DNA of 27,995 nt. Source: Acidimicrobiales bacterium. GTDB lineage: Bacteria; Actinomycetota; Acidimicrobiia; Acidimicrobiales; SZUA-35. Position 1 is the stretch's first letter; every line of letters begins with the position of its first letter. A program made the translations under genes and the position numbers. Positions 14,367 to 24,801 of the stretch are shown here, piece after piece. The stretch lies in assembly GCA_024641625.1 (NCBI GenBank), contig JAHECQ010000005.1, positions 1 to 27,995 on the forward strand, in the 5' to 3' direction. The notes under the pieces were generated by a model. The model did no database searches and was not told where the DNA came from. It saw only the letters and a program-made list of their open reading frames with translations.

Positions 14367-15839
14367 TCAGCTTGGGTGTTCGGCGGCCGCGAGGTAGCCC
14401 GAGTACCTGGGTTGATCGATGGCAACCTGGTTGACCACCGTGGCCCGCAGATGCTCGGTCAAACCTGGATGATCGAGCGCGATCGTGTGATCCTGCAGCC
14501 CCGCCGACAATTCCCGTCGGAGCGCGTCGAGCGAGTCGTCTCGGCCCAACAGTGCAACCAGTCGCTGGTGTTCGGCTGCGACGTGAGCGGGACCGAGATG
14601 AAGCTCGCGCAGCACGATGTCGAGCGAGTTCGACGCCACGAGGGCCATGAAGTTGTTGCGGCCCTGGGTGGCGGCACGGACGTCTTCGCGCAGGAACTCT
14701 CGAACGCTGATGATCAGTTCGTCGATCGACGGCATCTCCATCGATGACAGCGAAGGAGATGCCTCGAGCAACTCGACGGGCCCGGGAATGATGAGATTGA
14801 CGCAATCGACCTGACACTCCGACGAGCGTCGTGCGATGCCCGGTCGTTCGACGGTTCGATCCGGCCCGTTGCGCCAGCGGTCGGCCATCGTGAGACAACC
14901 GACAGCCCACCAGAACGATCCGAACACTTCCCAGAAGTGCACGTGGGCTCGCTCGACCTTGCTCCCCGACTCGGCCTCGTAGCCGGCGAGGAGGTCTTCG
15001 AGCATGCCGAACCCGCCAACGGGCAGGTCGCGACGACCGAAGCGCCAGGAATTGGTGCAGATCCATCCGAGGTCACGAACCGGGTCGCCGAGATGGGCAA
15101 CCTCCCAATCGAGCACGGCGCAGATGCCTTCGGGAGTCACCATGATGTTTCCGTTGCGGAAGTCGTTGTGTACCAGTCGCGGTTCGGAGTCCGGCGGCAG
15201 ATTGTCGAGCAGCCACCTCGCGGTGAAGTCGATCATCGGCTGGGGTGTGTCGAACTCCTTGTAGCGATCCCACATCTGGTGCACGAACTCGATGGTCGGC
15301 ATGACATGGAGATGTTGGTCGAGACCGGTTGCCACCGGGTCGATCGCGTGGATCCGGGCCAGGATCTGGCCACATTCGTAGGCGAGACGAGGTCGGATGG
15401 CATCGAGCTCGGGCGCACGCAGGATGCGGGCTCCGAGGGTTTCGCCCTCGAGCCACTCCATGATGAAGCCCAGTCCCAAACCGTCCTCGACACCCAGGAC
15501 GTGATGGATGACCGGCTCGGGCACGCCGACGCGGCGCGCGGCGCGCATCAGTTCGGCCTCGATCGGCAAGCCTGGACGAGTCTCGTCGGGCTTCTCGAAC
15601 TCGCCTCCGGCAGCTCGCCGCATGGCCAGCAACTGTCGCCCGCCAGGGGTCTCGATGACGATCCGGTAAGTCTCCTGACTGGCGCCACCCGACAGCCGCT
15701 CGGCCTCGACCAGGCGGACGAACCCGTCGATCGAGCGTGACAGGACACCCGACAACAGTTCGTCGAACGTGGGCTCGGGCTCGCCGGCCGATACCGGGGT
15801 CTGATCGGATGCTGGGGTCTGATCGGATGAAGCAGTCAT
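14367..15839 (-). CDS. Aminoglycoside-phosphotransferase-fold kinase fused to a DUF6285-like domain
   Basis: 490 residues. Residues 25-340 form an APH-type kinase: SGGASQETYRI near 50, the catalytic loop LVHNDFRNGNIMV (Asp226, Asn231) and the metal-binding AVLDWEVAHLGDP (Asp244). APH proteins of this branch usually sit beside acyl-CoA dehydrogenases and SDRs and are thought to phosphorylate hydroxyacyl-CoA or related metabolites rather than antibiotics. Residues about 370-485 (MEMPSIDELIISVREFLREDV...) match the DUF6285 type, normally a separate small neighbour gene; here the two are joined. The N-terminus has a short SDQTP repeat. It lies 29 bases after the SDR gene and is probably its operon partner. 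Confidence 0.88.
   Translation of the reverse strand: MTASSDQTPASDQTPVSAGEPEPTFDELLSGVLSRSIDGFVRLVEAERLSGGASQETYRIVIETPGGRQLLAMRRAAGGEFEKPDETRPGLPIEAELMRAARRVGVPEPVIHHVLGVEDGLGLGFIMEWLEGETLGARILRAPELDAIRPRLAYECGQILARIHAIDPVATGLDQHLHVMPTIEFVHQMWDRYKEFDTPQPMIDFTARWLLDNLPPDSEPRLVHNDFRNGNIMVTPEGICAVLDWEVAHLGDPVRDLGWICTNSWRFGRRDLPVGGFGMLEDLLAGYEAESGSKVERAHVHFWEVFGSFWWAVGCLTMADRWRNGPDRTVERPGIARRSSECQVDCVNLIIPGPVELLEASPSLSSMEMPSIDELIISVREFLREDVRAATQGRNNFMALVASNSLDIVLRELHLGPAHVAAEHQRLVALLGRDDSLDALRRELSAGLQDHTIALDHPGLTEHLRATVVNQVAIDQPRYSGYLAAAEHPS
15796..15831 (-). repeat. 18-bp tandem repeat at the kinase N-terminus
   Basis: Two copies of an 18-bp unit (15796-15813 and 15814-15831, identical in the first 16 bases on the plus strand) encode the doubled SDQTP stretch at residues 5-15 of the phosphotransferase. 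Confidence 0.8.
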
Positions 15840-15868
15840 TGGACTCGGTTCGATGCTCGGGTCGGATC

Positions 15869-16828
15869 TCAGCTCGGAGGTAGCTTGCCGAAGCCCTTCA
15901 TGGTGTCGCCGATGCTGGTGACCACCGAGGCAAGTTTGCTGCGACCTTCCAGGAGCTGTGGCGCCTTTTCCTCGAGTCCGGCCACCGTCCAGCGTCCGTC
16001 GGTGGCAATGACGTCATTGGCCCGGTCGAGCGACCAACCGCCGTACAGACCCACTTCGTTGCCGCCGACATGGAACACGCCGCCGGTGAAGGGGCAGTCG
16101 GCGGTGGAGAGGTAGGCGACCAGCGGGGAGATGTTGGCGGGATCCCAGAGGTCGAACTCGGCCCCATCCTCGGGCGGAGCGATGAGCTCCTCCATACCGG
16201 GCGTCTGCAGCGTGAGGCGGGTGCGGGCCAGGGGAGCGAGGCAGTTCACCCGGACCCCGTAACGAGCCAGCTCGCCGGCGGCGACCAACGACATCGCGGC
16301 GATACCGGCCTTGGCTCCTGCGTAGTTGTATTGCCCGAGGTTCCCCAGCATGGCTCCGGAGGCGGTGTTGACGATGGCGGCGTTGACCTCCTTGCCCGCC
16401 TTGGCCTGCTCACGCCAGTAGGCGGCGGCCCATCGGGTCGGTACGAAGTGGCCCTTCATGTGGACCGCGATGACGGCGTCCCACTCGGCTTCGGTCATGT
16501 TGACCACGACCCGGTCGCGCAGGATGCCGGCGTTGTTGACCAGGATGTGCAGATCGCCGAAGGTCTCGACGGCCTGGTTGATCATCCCCTGTACGCCTTC
16601 CCAGTCGGTGACGTTCGCCCCGTTGGCGATGGCCTCGCCTCCCATGGCCTTGATTTCCTGCACGACCTCCTCGGCAGGGGACAGGTCCGACCCGCTGCCA
16701 TCGATCGCACCGCCGAGGTCATTGACCACGATCTTGGCCCCTTCGGATGCCATGAGCAGGGCGTGCTCGCGGCCGATACCTCGTCCGGCCCCGGTGATGA
16801 TGGCGACACGGCCGTCCAATGAACCCAT
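15869..16828 (-). CDS. SDR-family 3-hydroxyacyl-CoA dehydrogenase-like (MFE-2 type)
   Basis: 319-residue short-chain dehydrogenase. It has cofactor loop TGAGRGIG (12-19), Asp37 for NAD, NNAG (98-101), catalytic Ser157 and Tyr169-x3-Lys173 (YAGAK). The insert NDLGGAIDGSGSDLSPAEEVVQEIKAMGGEAIAN is characteristic of the dehydrogenase domain of peroxisomal multifunctional enzyme type 2, pointing to 3-hydroxyacyl-CoA or steroid substrates. A 60-residue C-terminal tail (GLYGGWSLDRANDVI...) extends beyond the core. The ATG at 16828 has AGGAG 8 bases upstream. A perfect palindrome lies between the putative -10 and the gene, so it is probably under local repressor control. Confidence 0.9.
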   Translation of the reverse strand: MGSLDGRVAIITGAGRGIGREHALLMASEGAKIVVNDLGGAIDGSGSDLSPAEEVVQEIKAMGGEAIANGANVTDWEGVQGMINQAVETFGDLHILVNNAGILRDRVVVNMTEAEWDAVIAVHMKGHFVPTRWAAAYWREQAKAGKEVNAAIVNTASGAMLGNLGQYNYAGAKAGIAAMSLVAAGELARYGVRVNCLAPLARTRLTLQTPGMEELIAPPEDGAEFDLWDPANISPLVAYLSTADCPFTGGVFHVGGNEVGLYGGWSLDRANDVIATDGRWTVAGLEEKAPQLLEGRSKLASVVTSIGDTMKGFGKLPPS

Positions 16829-16858
16829 GTTGGTTTCTCCTGTTGCTGATCGATGAGT

Positions 16859-16893
16859 GGTTCACGGATCGTGAACCGAGCGTGCCGACCCTA
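16859..16893 (-). promoter_or_regulatory. Perfect 19-bp palindromic operator and -10 of the SDR operon
   Basis: GGTTCACG-GAT-CGTGAACC occupies 16859-16877, 31 bases upstream of the SDR ATG. On the minus strand a TAGGGT hexamer at 16888-16893 is the likely -10, which would put the palindrome just downstream of the transcription start, a standard repressor position. No TetR-type gene is in the window, so the regulator would act from elsewhere. Confidence 0.65.
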
Positions 16894-16954
16894 GCGAGAA
16901 TCGGTCGAAAGCTCTAACGCCGACCGCCGAGGCGCGCCTGCTGGAACCGTGCGC

Positions 16955-17689
16955 TCAGTCGAGCGCCACCCAGAACGAGTTGGCTCGGGCCATCATGGTG
17001 CCGTCGACGTCGAAGATGGCCGAACAGCCACCGCGTTTGCGGCCATCCCATTCGGCGGACCAGGGGCCGGGGAAGCCCACGATGACGTAGGGCTCGAGCG
17101 CTCGGAGCGGAGACAGGATCTCGACGGCGTACTGGACCGTCACGGCGGAGCGCCGAGCCGGCACATGACCGACATAGAACCCGCAGGTGCAGTCCAGAGC
17201 GGTCCACACCGCACCCGGTCGGACGAGCCCATCGGGTCCGGCGACCCACGTCGGTGGGGTGAAGTCGGACGCCACTCTGCCGGTGCCATCCTCGAGCGCG
17301 CCGGGCCACACCTGCATGGTGCGTTCGGAGAACCCGCACGAAAAGCAGCGGGGCGCATTGTGGGTCGTCGGGCGTTCGGGCGTCGGGGGTAGCTCGGGAA
17401 AACGGCTCCGTGCCTCGACCGCGGCATCGATGCTCACCGGCGTCGTCTCGACACCGTCGAAATGCCCAGCCGGTAGCGGGACCGCCTCCATGACGACCTG
17501 GTCGTCGGCATCGACGACCAGCGACCAACCCGATGGGGTTGCCATCACCCGGAGTGGCGTCTCGAGGGGTATCGAGGATCGCAAGGAGATCGAGACCGGC
17601 TCGCCGATGGCCGCCGCGAACTGGGAGGAACTCCAGCCGCCCTGCCCGAGGCCTTCGCGCCCCTGCGCCCAGGATTCGATGACGATCAT
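16955..17689 (-). CDS. Hotdog-fold thioesterase-like protein
   Basis: 244 residues. The motif HNAPRCFSCG (Cys115, Cys118) is followed by hotdog-like segments: a Pro-Gly-Ala-Val-Trp-Thr-Ala-Leu-Asp-Cys helix near 160, VTVQYAVEILSPL and RGGCSAIFDVDGTMMARANSFWVAL at the C-terminus. It resembles actinobacterial proteins annotated as PaaI-like or hotdog thioesterases, which cleave or bind acyl-CoA; no assay-level function is known to me. The start at 17689 is supported by AGGGG 7 bases upstream and by a 10-base gap from the PfkB stop; an upstream 28-residue extension would overlap that gene. It is third in the ICMT-PfkB operon. Confidence 0.75.
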   Translation of the reverse strand: MIVIESWAQGREGLGQGGWSSSQFAAAIGEPVSISLRSSIPLETPLRVMATPSGWSLVVDADDQVVMEAVPLPAGHFDGVETTPVSIDAAVEARSRFPELPPTPERPTTHNAPRCFSCGFSERTMQVWPGALEDGTGRVASDFTPPTWVAGPDGLVRPGAVWTALDCTCGFYVGHVPARRSAVTVQYAVEILSPLRALEPYVIVGFPGPWSAEWDGRKRGGCSAIFDVDGTMMARANSFWVALD

Positions 17690-17699
17690 CTCCACACCC

Positions 17700-18743
17700 C
17701 TAGTTGCCCGGCCGACTGGAGGGAACCCGCCCGAGAATCTCGTTGAGTCGCTGATCGCCGCTGGGACGGGCACCCGGGTGCTCGATCACCCAAGCCGCCA
17801 CTTTGGTGGCGAAGTGCGCTGCCTGATCGGCTGCCCCGTACTCGAGGTAGTGGGCGATGAATGCTCCGGCGAAGGCGTCGCCGGCGCCGGTGGCATCGAC
17901 GAGGTTGTTGGTTGCAGGAGGGACATGGTGGAACTCCTCCTCGAGCAGCACCAGCGCTCCGTCGGCATCCAACTTCAGCACGATCAGTGCCGTGGGATAG
18001 AGCTCTGCCAGAGCCTTGGCCATCGAGCGGGGTTGCTGGTGTCCGGTCAGGACGGCTGCCTCCTCCTTGTTGGGTAGGAACAGGTTGATACCCAGGTCCC
18101 GAGTGACCGAGAGGAAGGTGTCGACACCCATTTCCTGCAGCATCTGGAACGAGCCGGGGTCGAGCGAGAGCGTTGCGCCGCCGGCCCGCGCGATGGCGGC
18201 CGCCTGTCGAACCGCGGTGCGTGGTGGATCGGTGAAGAAGGACCAGGCGGTGAGGTGCAGGTGATCGATGCGTCCGAGCACCGCATGGGGGAGCTCGCTC
18301 GGAAGGAGGTAGAAGTCGGCGCCGTGACCCGAGACCATCGATCGTTCGCCGGTGTGATCGACGAAGACCGCGACGGACCCCGTCAGGTGTGCATCGCTTT
18401 CGACGAAGTGGGCGAGCACGGACTCCCGATCGAGATTCTCTCTTGCGAGCTGTCCGAGTCGGTCGCGTCCGATCTTGCCGATGAAGTGCGTGGTCAGTCC
18501 GCACCGAGTGGCCCACACCGCAACGTTGGCTGCGCTGCCACCGGGCATCAGGACCACCTCACCGAAGGTGTCGCCCCCCTTGAGCAATGCTGTATTGGTG
18601 CGAATCAGGACATCCCAGGCGAAGTCCCCGACAACGCCCAGTTGTCTGGCTGAGGGGTGCTGGTTGTCCGGCAGCGGTTGTTCGCCGGGGAGGCGATGGT
18701 CGTTCGGTGCGGTCGGCCTCGCGTCGTCGGACTTCTCACTCAC
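17700..18743 (-). CDS. PfkB-family carbohydrate/nucleoside kinase
   Basis: 347-residue ribokinase-fold kinase. VVGDFAWDVLI begins the fold at residue 37, MPGGSAANVAVWATRCG (66-82) is the substrate motif, and DATGAGDAFAGAF (283-295) is the ATP/anion-hole motif with catalytic Asp289. NKEEAAVLTG is also typical. The sugar or nucleoside substrate cannot be assigned. The first roughly 35 residues are a polar, low-complexity extension. The GTG start at 18743 lies inside the end of the methyltransferase gene (8-base overlap), indicating translational coupling. A longer frame reading to 18974 runs through the upstream gene and is rejected. Confidence 0.87.
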   Translation of the reverse strand: MSEKSDDARPTAPNDHRLPGEQPLPDNQHPSARQLGVVGDFAWDVLIRTNTALLKGGDTFGEVVLMPGGSAANVAVWATRCGLTTHFIGKIGRDRLGQLARENLDRESVLAHFVESDAHLTGSVAVFVDHTGERSMVSGHGADFYLLPSELPHAVLGRIDHLHLTAWSFFTDPPRTAVRQAAAIARAGGATLSLDPGSFQMLQEMGVDTFLSVTRDLGINLFLPNKEEAAVLTGHQQPRSMAKALAELYPTALIVLKLDADGALVLLEEEFHHVPPATNNLVDATGAGDAFAGAFIAHYLEYGAADQAAHFATKVAAWVIEHPGARPSGDQRLNEILGRVPSSRPGN

Positions 18744-19236
18744 CGGCCGAACCGTACCCGCTCCGTCCTCTCCACGGGAAGAATCGGCCGGTCCTGCGGG
18801 CGTAGGCCTCGTAGTCGGGGAAGCGGAGCGCAAGTCTTCGTTCCTCCCATCGGGCCTTGTAGTCGAAGAAGACCCCGGTGACGATGCCCACTGCGAGCGA
18901 CCAGAGGTTGGCCGAGGGGATGACCAGTCCCACGACGATGAGCAGGACGCCGCTGTAGATCGGGTGTCGGGCAAACCGGTAGAGACCGTGGACCTGGAGC
19001 GCGCCGCGTCCGTTCGGTGCCGGGTTCGGGGTGAGGGCGCGACCGAGTCGCATCGAGGCGACGATCACCAGGCCGAGCCCCACCAGCACCAGGATCGACC
19101 CCGCCACCCGCACCGCCGACGACGTGGGCCAGTCGTTGCCCTGCGGCAGCCACAGGAGCGTCACCAGCAGGACGGCTTGTACCACGACGAACAGCCAACC
19201 TCGTCGCTGGTCCGCCTGATCGTGGGCATTCGACAC
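18736..19236 (-). CDS. ICMT/NnrU-like membrane methyltransferase
   Basis: 166-residue integral membrane protein with about four membrane segments (14-31, 42-61, 94-108, 111-125). It carries the isoprenylcysteine carboxyl methyltransferase-type SAM site: RHPIYSG (90-96) and EERRLALRFPDYEAYARRTGRFFPW (131-155). Bacterial members methylate lipids or unknown small molecules. The GTG at 19236 is selected because a TACGCT -10-like hexamer ends 6 bases before it. It is the first gene of the ICMT-PfkB-hotdog operon and is divergent from the GntR gene. Confidence 0.82.
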   Translation of the reverse strand: MSNAHDQADQRRGWLFVVVQAVLLVTLLWLPQGNDWPTSSAVRVAGSILVLVGLGLVIVASMRLGRALTPNPAPNGRGALQVHGLYRFARHPIYSGVLLIVVGLVIPSANLWSLAVGIVTGVFFDYKARWEERRLALRFPDYEAYARRTGRFFPWRGRSGYGSAGE

Positions 19237-19242
19237 CCACGG

Positions 19243-19248
19243 AGCGTA
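19243..19248 (-). promoter_or_regulatory. -10 element (TACGCT) of the ICMT-PfkB operon
   Basis: On the minus strand TACGCT fits TANNNT and ends 6 bases before the GTG at 19236, predicting a leaderless transcript. No convincing -35 or ribosome site is present. Confidence 0.4.
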
Positions 19249-19303
19249 GCGGGTTTGGCGAAGGGGCAGACTATTGGGTTGATATGGTTTATTGTCCGTA
19301 CAC

Positions 19304-19323
19304 GACGCTCGTCGGCGAGCGTC
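19304..19323 (+). promoter_or_regulatory. Hairpin/operator candidate upstream of the GntR-type gene
   Basis: GACGCTCG (19304-19311), TCGG loop, CGAGCGTC (19316-19323): a perfect 8-bp inverted repeat, 91 bases before the GntR-type ATG and next to an AT-rich stretch (19270-19295). It also lies 68 bases from the divergent methyltransferase start. It could be an operator for GntR autoregulation or a leader hairpin. Confidence 0.4.
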
Positions 19324-19414
19324 ACACCGAGAAGTGAGGAAGACCGGGTTGAGTCGAATGACGGTGTTGGCGAGCGATCGTGTTGCGCAGTGACCGGCTC
19401 GGGGCAGGGGCACC

Positions 19415-20173
19415 ATGACCCTCGCTGAGCTCGATCGGAACAGTCCCATGCCGCTGTGGGCACAGCTCGAAGCCGAATTGCGACGCCGCCTGGAGGGGGG
19501 TGAGTTCGACGAGCGGTTCCCGACCGATCTCGAACTGACCGAGTCGTATTCGGTCAGTCGGCACACCGTCCGCGAGGCGGTGCGGCACCTCAACAGCACG
19601 GGCCTGCTCCGACGCGAACGTGGTCGGGGGACGGTGGTGAACCGGACCGAGTTCGAGCAACCGCTCGGCAATCTGTACAGCCTCTTCGAGATGGTCGAGG
19701 CGACGGGCGTCGAGCAGACGTCCGAGGTGATCTCTCTCGGTGTCGTCACCGACCCGGGTCCTGCCGGGCACTTGGGCCTGGAACCGGGTGCGGAGATGGT
19801 GTTCCTGGCTCGCGTCCGACATGCCGGTGGCACCCCGTTGGCGGTGGACCGTGCGTGGCTTCCCCTGGCGTTGGCTGCACCGCTGCTGGAGCTCGATTTC
19901 ACCAGGACAGCGCTGTACGCCGAACTCGAACGAGTGGGCAGCCCGGTGCCCAATCACGGATGGGAGCGGCTGACACCGATCGTTCCACGGGCAGCCGACC
20001 GTGAACGCCTGCTCATGGCGAAATCCGACGCGGCGTTCTTTCTCGAACGACTCGGAGTGCGCGATGGCCGACCGGTCGAATGGCGCACGACCATCATCCG
20101 AGGTGACAGATTCCGGTTCATCAGCGAGTGGTCGGTGGGCAACCGAGGGAGCTTTCGTCCCGCACCCAGTTGA
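19415..20173 (+). CDS. GntR-family (HutC subfamily) transcriptional regulator
   Basis: 252 residues: N-terminal GntR winged helix (LWAQLEAELRRRLEGGEF..FPTDLELTESYSVSRHTVREAVRHLNSTGLLRRERGRGTVV, residues 14-75) and a C-terminal UTRA effector domain (about 95-245) with RVRHAGGTPLAVDRAWLP and the terminal segment WRTTIIRGDRFRFISEW. HutC members bind small molecules such as sugar phosphates, histidine intermediates or fatty acids; the ligand is unknown. The ATG has AGGGG 5 bases upstream. It is divergent from the ICMT-PfkB operon, which it may control, and ends exactly where leuS ends, sharing TGATCA as two back-to-back stops. Confidence 0.9.
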   Translation: MTLAELDRNSPMPLWAQLEAELRRRLEGGEFDERFPTDLELTESYSVSRHTVREAVRHLNSTGLLRRERGRGTVVNRTEFEQPLGNLYSLFEMVEATGVEQTSEVISLGVVTDPGPAGHLGLEPGAEMVFLARVRHAGGTPLAVDRAWLPLALAAPLLELDFTRTALYAELERVGSPVPNHGWERLTPIVPRAADRERLLMAKSDAAFFLERLGVRDGRPVEWRTTIIRGDRFRFISEWSVGNRGSFRPAPS

Positions 20174-22951
<2,778 letters not shown>

Positions 22952-22957
22952 CGATGC

Positions 22958-22963
22958 AGGCTA
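22958..22963 (-). promoter_or_regulatory. -10 element (TAGCCT) of leuS
   Basis: On the minus strand TAGCCT fits TANNNT and ends 6 bases before the GTG at 22951. It lies in the 28-base gap to the divergent cation transporter, so the rest of the promoter would lie within that gene's first codons. Confidence 0.4.
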
Positions 22964-22979
22964 ACGGAGCAGGGAAACG

Positions 22980-24029
22980 TTGAAGAGGAGCCATTCCGAC
23001 AGCGATTCGGACAACCACGACTCGGACAACCACGACTCGGACAACCCCGACTCGGACAACCACGACTCGGACAACCACGCAGACCATCACCCCCATGGCC
23101 ATACGCATGGGGCGGGACTCGCCCGCGCCGGTGAGCGTCATCGCGGTCGGCTGCTGTTGTCCTTCGGCATCATCGCCGGCTTCTTCGTGGTCGAGCTGGT
23201 TGCAGGGCTCATCTCGAACTCGTTGGCCTTGATCTCCGATGCGGGCCACATGTTCACCGACGTTCTGGGACTGGGTATGGCGTTGGCCGCTATTCAGCTC
23301 GCCACCCGCTTCGGCGTGGGTTCCGGTTCGTCCCGTCGTCCGCCGGCAGTCCACAGTCACACCTTCGGCCTCTACCGACTCGAGATACTGGCCGCGTTCG
23401 TCAATGCGCTCCTTCTCTTCGGTGTTGCGGTCTGGGTGCTGATCGAGGCGGCCCGTCGGTTGTTCGGGACACCCGAGGTGATGGGTGGGACCATGCTCGT
23501 CGTGGCGACCCTCGGTCTGGTGGCCAATCTGGTGGTGTTCGTTCTGCTGCGCGAGGGCGCGCAGGAGTCGCTGAACCTTCGAGCGGCCTATCTCGAGGTG
23601 GTGGCCGACGCGGTGGGGTCGATCGGTGTCATCGTGGCCGCGGTCTTGATGCAACTCTTCGGGTGGGCATGGGCCGACCCGGCCATGGCTGCGCTGATCG
23701 GGCTCTGGATCCTGCCCCGGACCTGGCAGCTCGGACGTCAGGCGGTTCGGGTCCTTCTCCAGGCGGCGCCGCCCCACATCGATGTGGCCGAGCTCGCGGC
23801 GAAGCTCGGTGGGATCGTGGGAGTGGTCGATGTACACGATCTGCACGTCTGGACGTTGACCTCGGACATGGAAGCAGCGTCCGCCCACCTCATGACCGCT
23901 GACGACGTCGACGCCCATTCGGTGCTCGACCAGGCGCGTGTCCTGCTGGCCGAGTCCTTCGGCATCGAGCATGGCACCTTCCAGGTCGAGCCGGCGTCGC
24001 ATCAGGGTTGCTACGACCTGGCGTGGTGA
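22980..24029 (+). CDS. Cation diffusion facilitator (CzcD/ZitB-like) with His/Asp repeat tail
   Basis: 349-residue metal/proton antiporter of the inner membrane with six predicted helices (from about residue 57). The transport site is Asp87-x2-His90-x3-Asp94 in TM2 (SDAGHMFTD) and Glu206-x3-Asp210 in TM5 (LEVVADAVGS), where many zinc members have His. A cytosolic C-terminal domain (about 255-340) has DVHDLHVWTLTSDMEAASAHLM. The N-terminus carries five DSDNH-type repeats (9-33) and then ADHHPHGHTHG, a probable metal-binding tail. The TTG at 22980 is the first start in frame, with GGAG/AGGG 5-11 bases upstream. Likely cargo is Zn, Co, Cd or Ni; specificity is inferred from the family. Confidence 0.92.
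   Translation: MKRSHSDSDSDNHDSDNHDSDNPDSDNHDSDNHADHHPHGHTHGAGLARAGERHRGRLLLSFGIIAGFFVVELVAGLISNSLALISDAGHMFTDVLGLGMALAAIQLATRFGVGSGSSRRPPAVHSHTFGLYRLEILAAFVNALLLFGVAVWVLIEAARRLFGTPEVMGGTMLVVATLGLVANLVVFVLLREGAQESLNLRAAYLEVVADAVGSIGVIVAAVLMQLFGWAWADPAMAALIGLWILPRTWQLGRQAVRVLLQAAPPHIDVAELAAKLGGIVGVVDVHDLHVWTLTSDMEAASAHLMTADDVDAHSVLDQARVLLAESFGIEHGTFQVEPASHQGCYDLAW
23004..23078 (+). repeat. 15-bp in-frame tandem repeat encoding DSDNH
   Basis: Five near-perfect 15-bp units (GACTCGGACAACCAC type) at 23004-23018, 23019-23033, 23034-23048, 23049-23063 and 23064-23078. Only single bases differ: unit 1 has GAT TCG, and unit 3 ends CCC, giving Pro. The near identity implies recent expansion. Confidence 0.95.
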
Positions 24030-24046
24030 GCACCCGCTGCGGGTGC
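24030..24046 (+). terminator. Hairpin directly after the cation transporter stop
   Basis: GCACCCGC-T-GCGGGTGC is a perfect 8-base inverted repeat starting at the base after the TGA; it would fold as a 7-bp stem with a CTG loop. There is no T run, so it is an I-shaped terminator candidate separating this gene from sodB. Confidence 0.5.
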
Positions 24047-24111
24047 CATGGCCAAGAGACAGGGCTAGGTTGAGAGGGACTCCCCTTGGAGATTCTCCCT
24101 GAAAGGAAACC

Positions 24112-24687
24112 GTGGCTTTCGAACTTCCACCCCTGCCTTATGCCAATGATGCATTGGCCCCCCACATCAGTGCCGAGACGATCGAGTATCACTACGGCAA
24201 GCACCACCAGGCCTATGTCAACAACCTGAACAACATGCTCGGTGACGGCGAACACGGTTCGCTCGAGGACGTCATCCTCGGCGCCTCGGGTGGCATGTTC
24301 AACAATGCTGCCCAGGTGTGGAACCACACGTTCTACTGGAACTGTCTCTCGCCGAACGGTGGCGGGGAACCCACGGGGGCCGTGGCCGAGGCCATCAATG
24401 GCGCCTTCGGGTCCTTCGCCGATTTCCGCACCCAGTTCGCCCAGGCGGCGGCCACGCAGTTCGGCTCCGGCTGGGCCTGGCTGGTCGACGATGGCAGCGG
24501 CCTCAAGATCATGCAGACGGCCAACGCCGACCTGCCGATGAAACACGATGCGAAGGCGTTGCTCACCATCGACGTGTGGGAGCACGCGTACTACATCGAC
24601 TATCGCAACGCCCGGCCCAGCTACATCGACACCTTCATGGACAAGCTGGTGAACTGGGACCACGTCGCCGCCGGTCTCGCCGGCTGA
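24112..24687 (+). CDS. sodB: Iron-type superoxide dismutase
   Basis: 191 residues converting superoxide to peroxide and oxygen. Metal ligands are His27 (YHYGKHH), His72 (NNAAQVWNHTFYW), Asp154 and His158 (DVWEHAYYIDYRN). Gln68 in the N-terminal half and Ala139 at the usual MnSOD Gln position (TANADLPM) mark it as the iron type. There is no signal peptide, so it is cytoplasmic. The GTG at 24112 has AAGGA 5 bases upstream. It sits after a metal transporter and is followed by a strong intrinsic terminator, so it is likely monocistronic. A TAGGTT at 24066 is a possible -10. Confidence 0.96.
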   Translation: MAFELPPLPYANDALAPHISAETIEYHYGKHHQAYVNNLNNMLGDGEHGSLEDVILGASGGMFNNAAQVWNHTFYWNCLSPNGGGEPTGAVAEAINGAFGSFADFRTQFAQAAATQFGSGWAWLVDDGSGLKIMQTANADLPMKHDAKALLTIDVWEHAYYIDYRNARPSYIDTFMDKLVNWDHVAAGLAG

Positions 24688-24744
24688 GTCTCGGTCCAAT
24701 GCCTGCTTCGGTCGGCCCATAGCGATCGGTCGGACTCTGTCCTG

Positions 24745-24797
24745 TCGAGCCCTCTCCCTGGCGGCCATCGGCGTCGGTGAGAGGGCTCGATTCTTTT
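24745..24797 (+). terminator. Rho-independent terminator after sodB
   Basis: A perfect 12-bp stem (24745-24756, TCGAGCCCTCTC, with 24779-24790, GAGAGGGCTCGA) and a 22-base loop, followed by TTCTTTT (24791-24797). It lies 57 bases past the sodB stop. Confidence 0.88.
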
Positions 24798-24801
24798 CGG
24801 G

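Noticed and set aside
14367..15839. Aminoglycoside resistance gene.
   Set aside because: The kinase fold matches, but the SDR neighbour and DUF6285-like domain point to the metabolic APH branch; nothing indicates antibiotic modification.
23004..23078. CRISPR-like array.
   Set aside because: Units are contiguous 15-mers without spacers and encode an in-frame protein repeat.
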